NCBI GenBank assembly: GCA_017624855.1
Contig: JAGAMF010000005.1
Location: forward strand, 620,001 to 684,000
Length of the DNA stretch: 64,000 bases
Source: Lachnospiraceae bacterium
GTDB lineage: Bacteria > Bacillota > Clostridia > Lachnospirales > Lachnospiraceae
Reading direction: 5' to 3'
The notes under the pieces are model-generated. The model ran no database searches, was not told the origin of the DNA, and was given only the letters and a program-made list of their open reading frames with translations. Numbering within the stretch: position 1 is the stretch's first letter; every line of letters begins with the position of its first letter. The position numbers and the translations under genes were made by a program. Below are positions 62,983 to 64,000 of the stretch, one piece after another.

Positions 62983-63339
62983 ATGATTTATATTAAAGCA
63001 TTTGTGATTGGAGGGCTGATTTGTTTGCTCTGCCAGATACTATTGGAGAAAACCAAAATGATGCCGGGCAGAATTATGGTGTTGTTGGTATGTCTCGGCG
63101 CGGTATTAAGTTTCTTTGGTTTGTACGAGCCTTTTCTGGAATTTGCCGGAGCGGGAGCGTCAGTGCCCCTACTGGGCTTTGGACATGTGCTTATGGATGG
63201 TGTAAAAGAAGCTGTAGATGAGAATGGCTTTCTTGGTGTTTTTCAGGGCGGATTTAAGGCCGGTGCCTTAGGCACGGCTGCTGCGTTAATCTTTGGCTAT
63301 ATTGCCAGTTTGATATTTAATCCGAAGAGCAGGAGTTGA
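62983..63339 (+). CDS. spoVAE: Stage V sporulation protein AE
   Basis: A 118-aa protein with three helices matching SpoVAEB: KAFVIGGLICLLCQILLEKT (residues 5-24), then FAGAGASVPLLGFG near 73, and LGVFQGGFKAGALGTAAALIFG near 84. It completes the dipicolinate channel with SpoVAC and SpoVAD, normally in one operon; here it is alone between a PTS gene and a convergent regulator. The ribosome binding site is weak (AAAAGAAATT). Confidence 0.88.
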   Translation: MIYIKAFVIGGLICLLCQILLEKTKMMPGRIMVLLVCLGAVLSFFGLYEPFLEFAGAGASVPLLGFGHVLMDGVKEAVDENGFLGVFQGGFKAGALGTAAALIFGYIASLIFNPKSRS

Positions 63340-63348
63340 AAGAAAAAA

Positions 63349-63385
63349 GGATTGAGGGTTACTTCCCGAACCCCTCAATCCTCTT
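63349..63385. terminator. Bidirectional terminator, overlaps the end of the LytTR gene
   Basis: GGATTGAGGG pairs with CCCTCAATCC with a small internal mismatch, with A and T runs on both sides. It lies between spoVAE and the convergent response regulator and includes the latter's stop codon. Confidence 0.7.
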
Positions 63386-64000
63386 TCTATCGCCCCAACC
63401 CAAGGGCACCTTGGAGTGATCGCTTAACATCACATGGTTTTTCTCTATCTTTACAATGTGGTTGAAATTCACCACATATTTTTTCCCAAGAAGTAAGAAG
63501 GACTCAAAGGGCTGCAACACCGGAATCAATTCCTGTAATGTGCCAAGCTGCATAATGACGCGACCGTCTTTTAATACAATTTTGGTACGATATCCGTCGG
63601 GATACGCGTAGATGAAATCTTCTTCATAAATATAATAAGTGTTTAAATCGTCACGAATTTCAATGGTGGGAGCGGCTTTCTTTTGCTTTGCTTCCACTTT
63701 ATTTATAATTTCGGTTAATTCTTCCGGCTTAAAGGGTTTATCAATATATAAAAGCTCCACAGGAGGCTTGGCATAATCTTCATAGCGGATAGAAGATGTG
63801 CAGAGTACAATGGGAGCCACAACGCCCATTTCGCGCAACAAAATAGCAGTTTCCATGCCATAAGGCGGAAGCTGCGTCATATCGATAAAAAACAAATCAT
63901 AAATCATGGGCGACTTGGTTAATGCGTCTACATTACCATAGGCATCAATATACAGAATGCCCTTCGTGTCTTTTCTGCGGTCCGATTCACGGCCCAACAA
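63359..64000 (-). CDS. LytTR response regulator (5' end outside the window)
   Basis: Partial: the frame reaches the window edge, so the true start may lie beyond 64000. The visible 213 residues hold a receiver-like domain with FFIDM (phospho-Asp site) and YIDKPFKPEEL (switch Lys), then a LytTR DNA-binding domain (about 125-205: YIYEEDFIYAYPDGYRTKIV, then FLLLGKKYVVNFNHIVKIEKN). LytTR regulators control secretion, adhesion or bacteriocin genes. No sensor kinase lies on this side of the boundary. Confidence 0.85.
   Translation of the reverse strand: MLGRESDRRKDTKGILYIDAYGNVDALTKSPMIYDLFFIDMTQLPPYGMETAILLREMGVVAPIVLCTSSIRYEDYAKPPVELLYIDKPFKPEELTEIINKVEAKQKKAAPTIEIRDDLNTYYIYEEDFIYAYPDGYRTKIVLKDGRVIMQLGTLQELIPVLQPFESFLLLGKKYVVNFNHIVKIEKNHVMLSDHSKVPLGWGDRKRIEGFGK

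Overview
The window looks like a chromosomal segment of a spore-forming, low-GC Gram-positive bacterium of the Lachnospiraceae type. The grounds are five spoVA genes, a Rho/L31/YqhQ/PrmC/RF1 block in the usual Firmicutes order, strong sigma-A promoters, GGAGG-type ribosome binding sites, and several small families typical of that group (DUF4250, DUF4364, DUF6062-like and DUF6106-like). No intact rRNA or tRNA gene is present. The species cannot be told from the sequence.

Layout. 1-660 holds two copies of a ~190-bp structured repeat, a terminator and a tRNA-Gly 3' fragment that looks like an attachment-site scar. 660-12300 is an AT-rich accessory defence island. It has a type I restriction-modification locus (hsdM, a two-TRD hsdS, three silent in-frame TRD cassettes, hsdR), a tyrosine recombinase, a GmrSD-like DUF262 nuclease and an unknown protein with paired histidines. 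12400-33300 is mostly core or lineage genes: lipoproteins, an RNA metallohydrolase, a decayed hicBA pair, divergent pdxR/pdxY, three tandem small membrane paralogues, guaB, clpB, an ASKHA/DUF4445 protein and rarA. 33500-38500 is rho, rpmE, yqhQ, prmC and prfA. 38700-64000 mixes signalling (two diguanylate cyclases, a CHASE2 adenylate cyclase, a FecR-domain protein, AraC and LytTR regulators), sporulation genes (spoVAA-AB-AC, then spoVAD and spoVAE each kilobases away), a LexA-boxed radical SAM DNA repair pair, birA, a glucose-family PTS permease, and a tandem pair of proteins joining an HsdS-like domain to a YgjP-like metallopeptidase domain.

Most unusual points. (1) All five TRD cassettes of the type I system lie in the same orientation, each bounded by repeats sharing the 9-bp core CAGCGTAAG. 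The same core lies in a perfect 15-bp inverted repeat flanking the recombinase gene. This suggests a cassette-type specificity switch rather than the usual inversion shufflon. (2) An HsdS-like/metallopeptidase fusion is followed by a paralogue whose HELAH zinc motif has been lost. (3) A LexA/DinR box sits exactly in the promoter spacer of the radical SAM repair gene. (4) The spoVA genes are scattered over about 21 kb.
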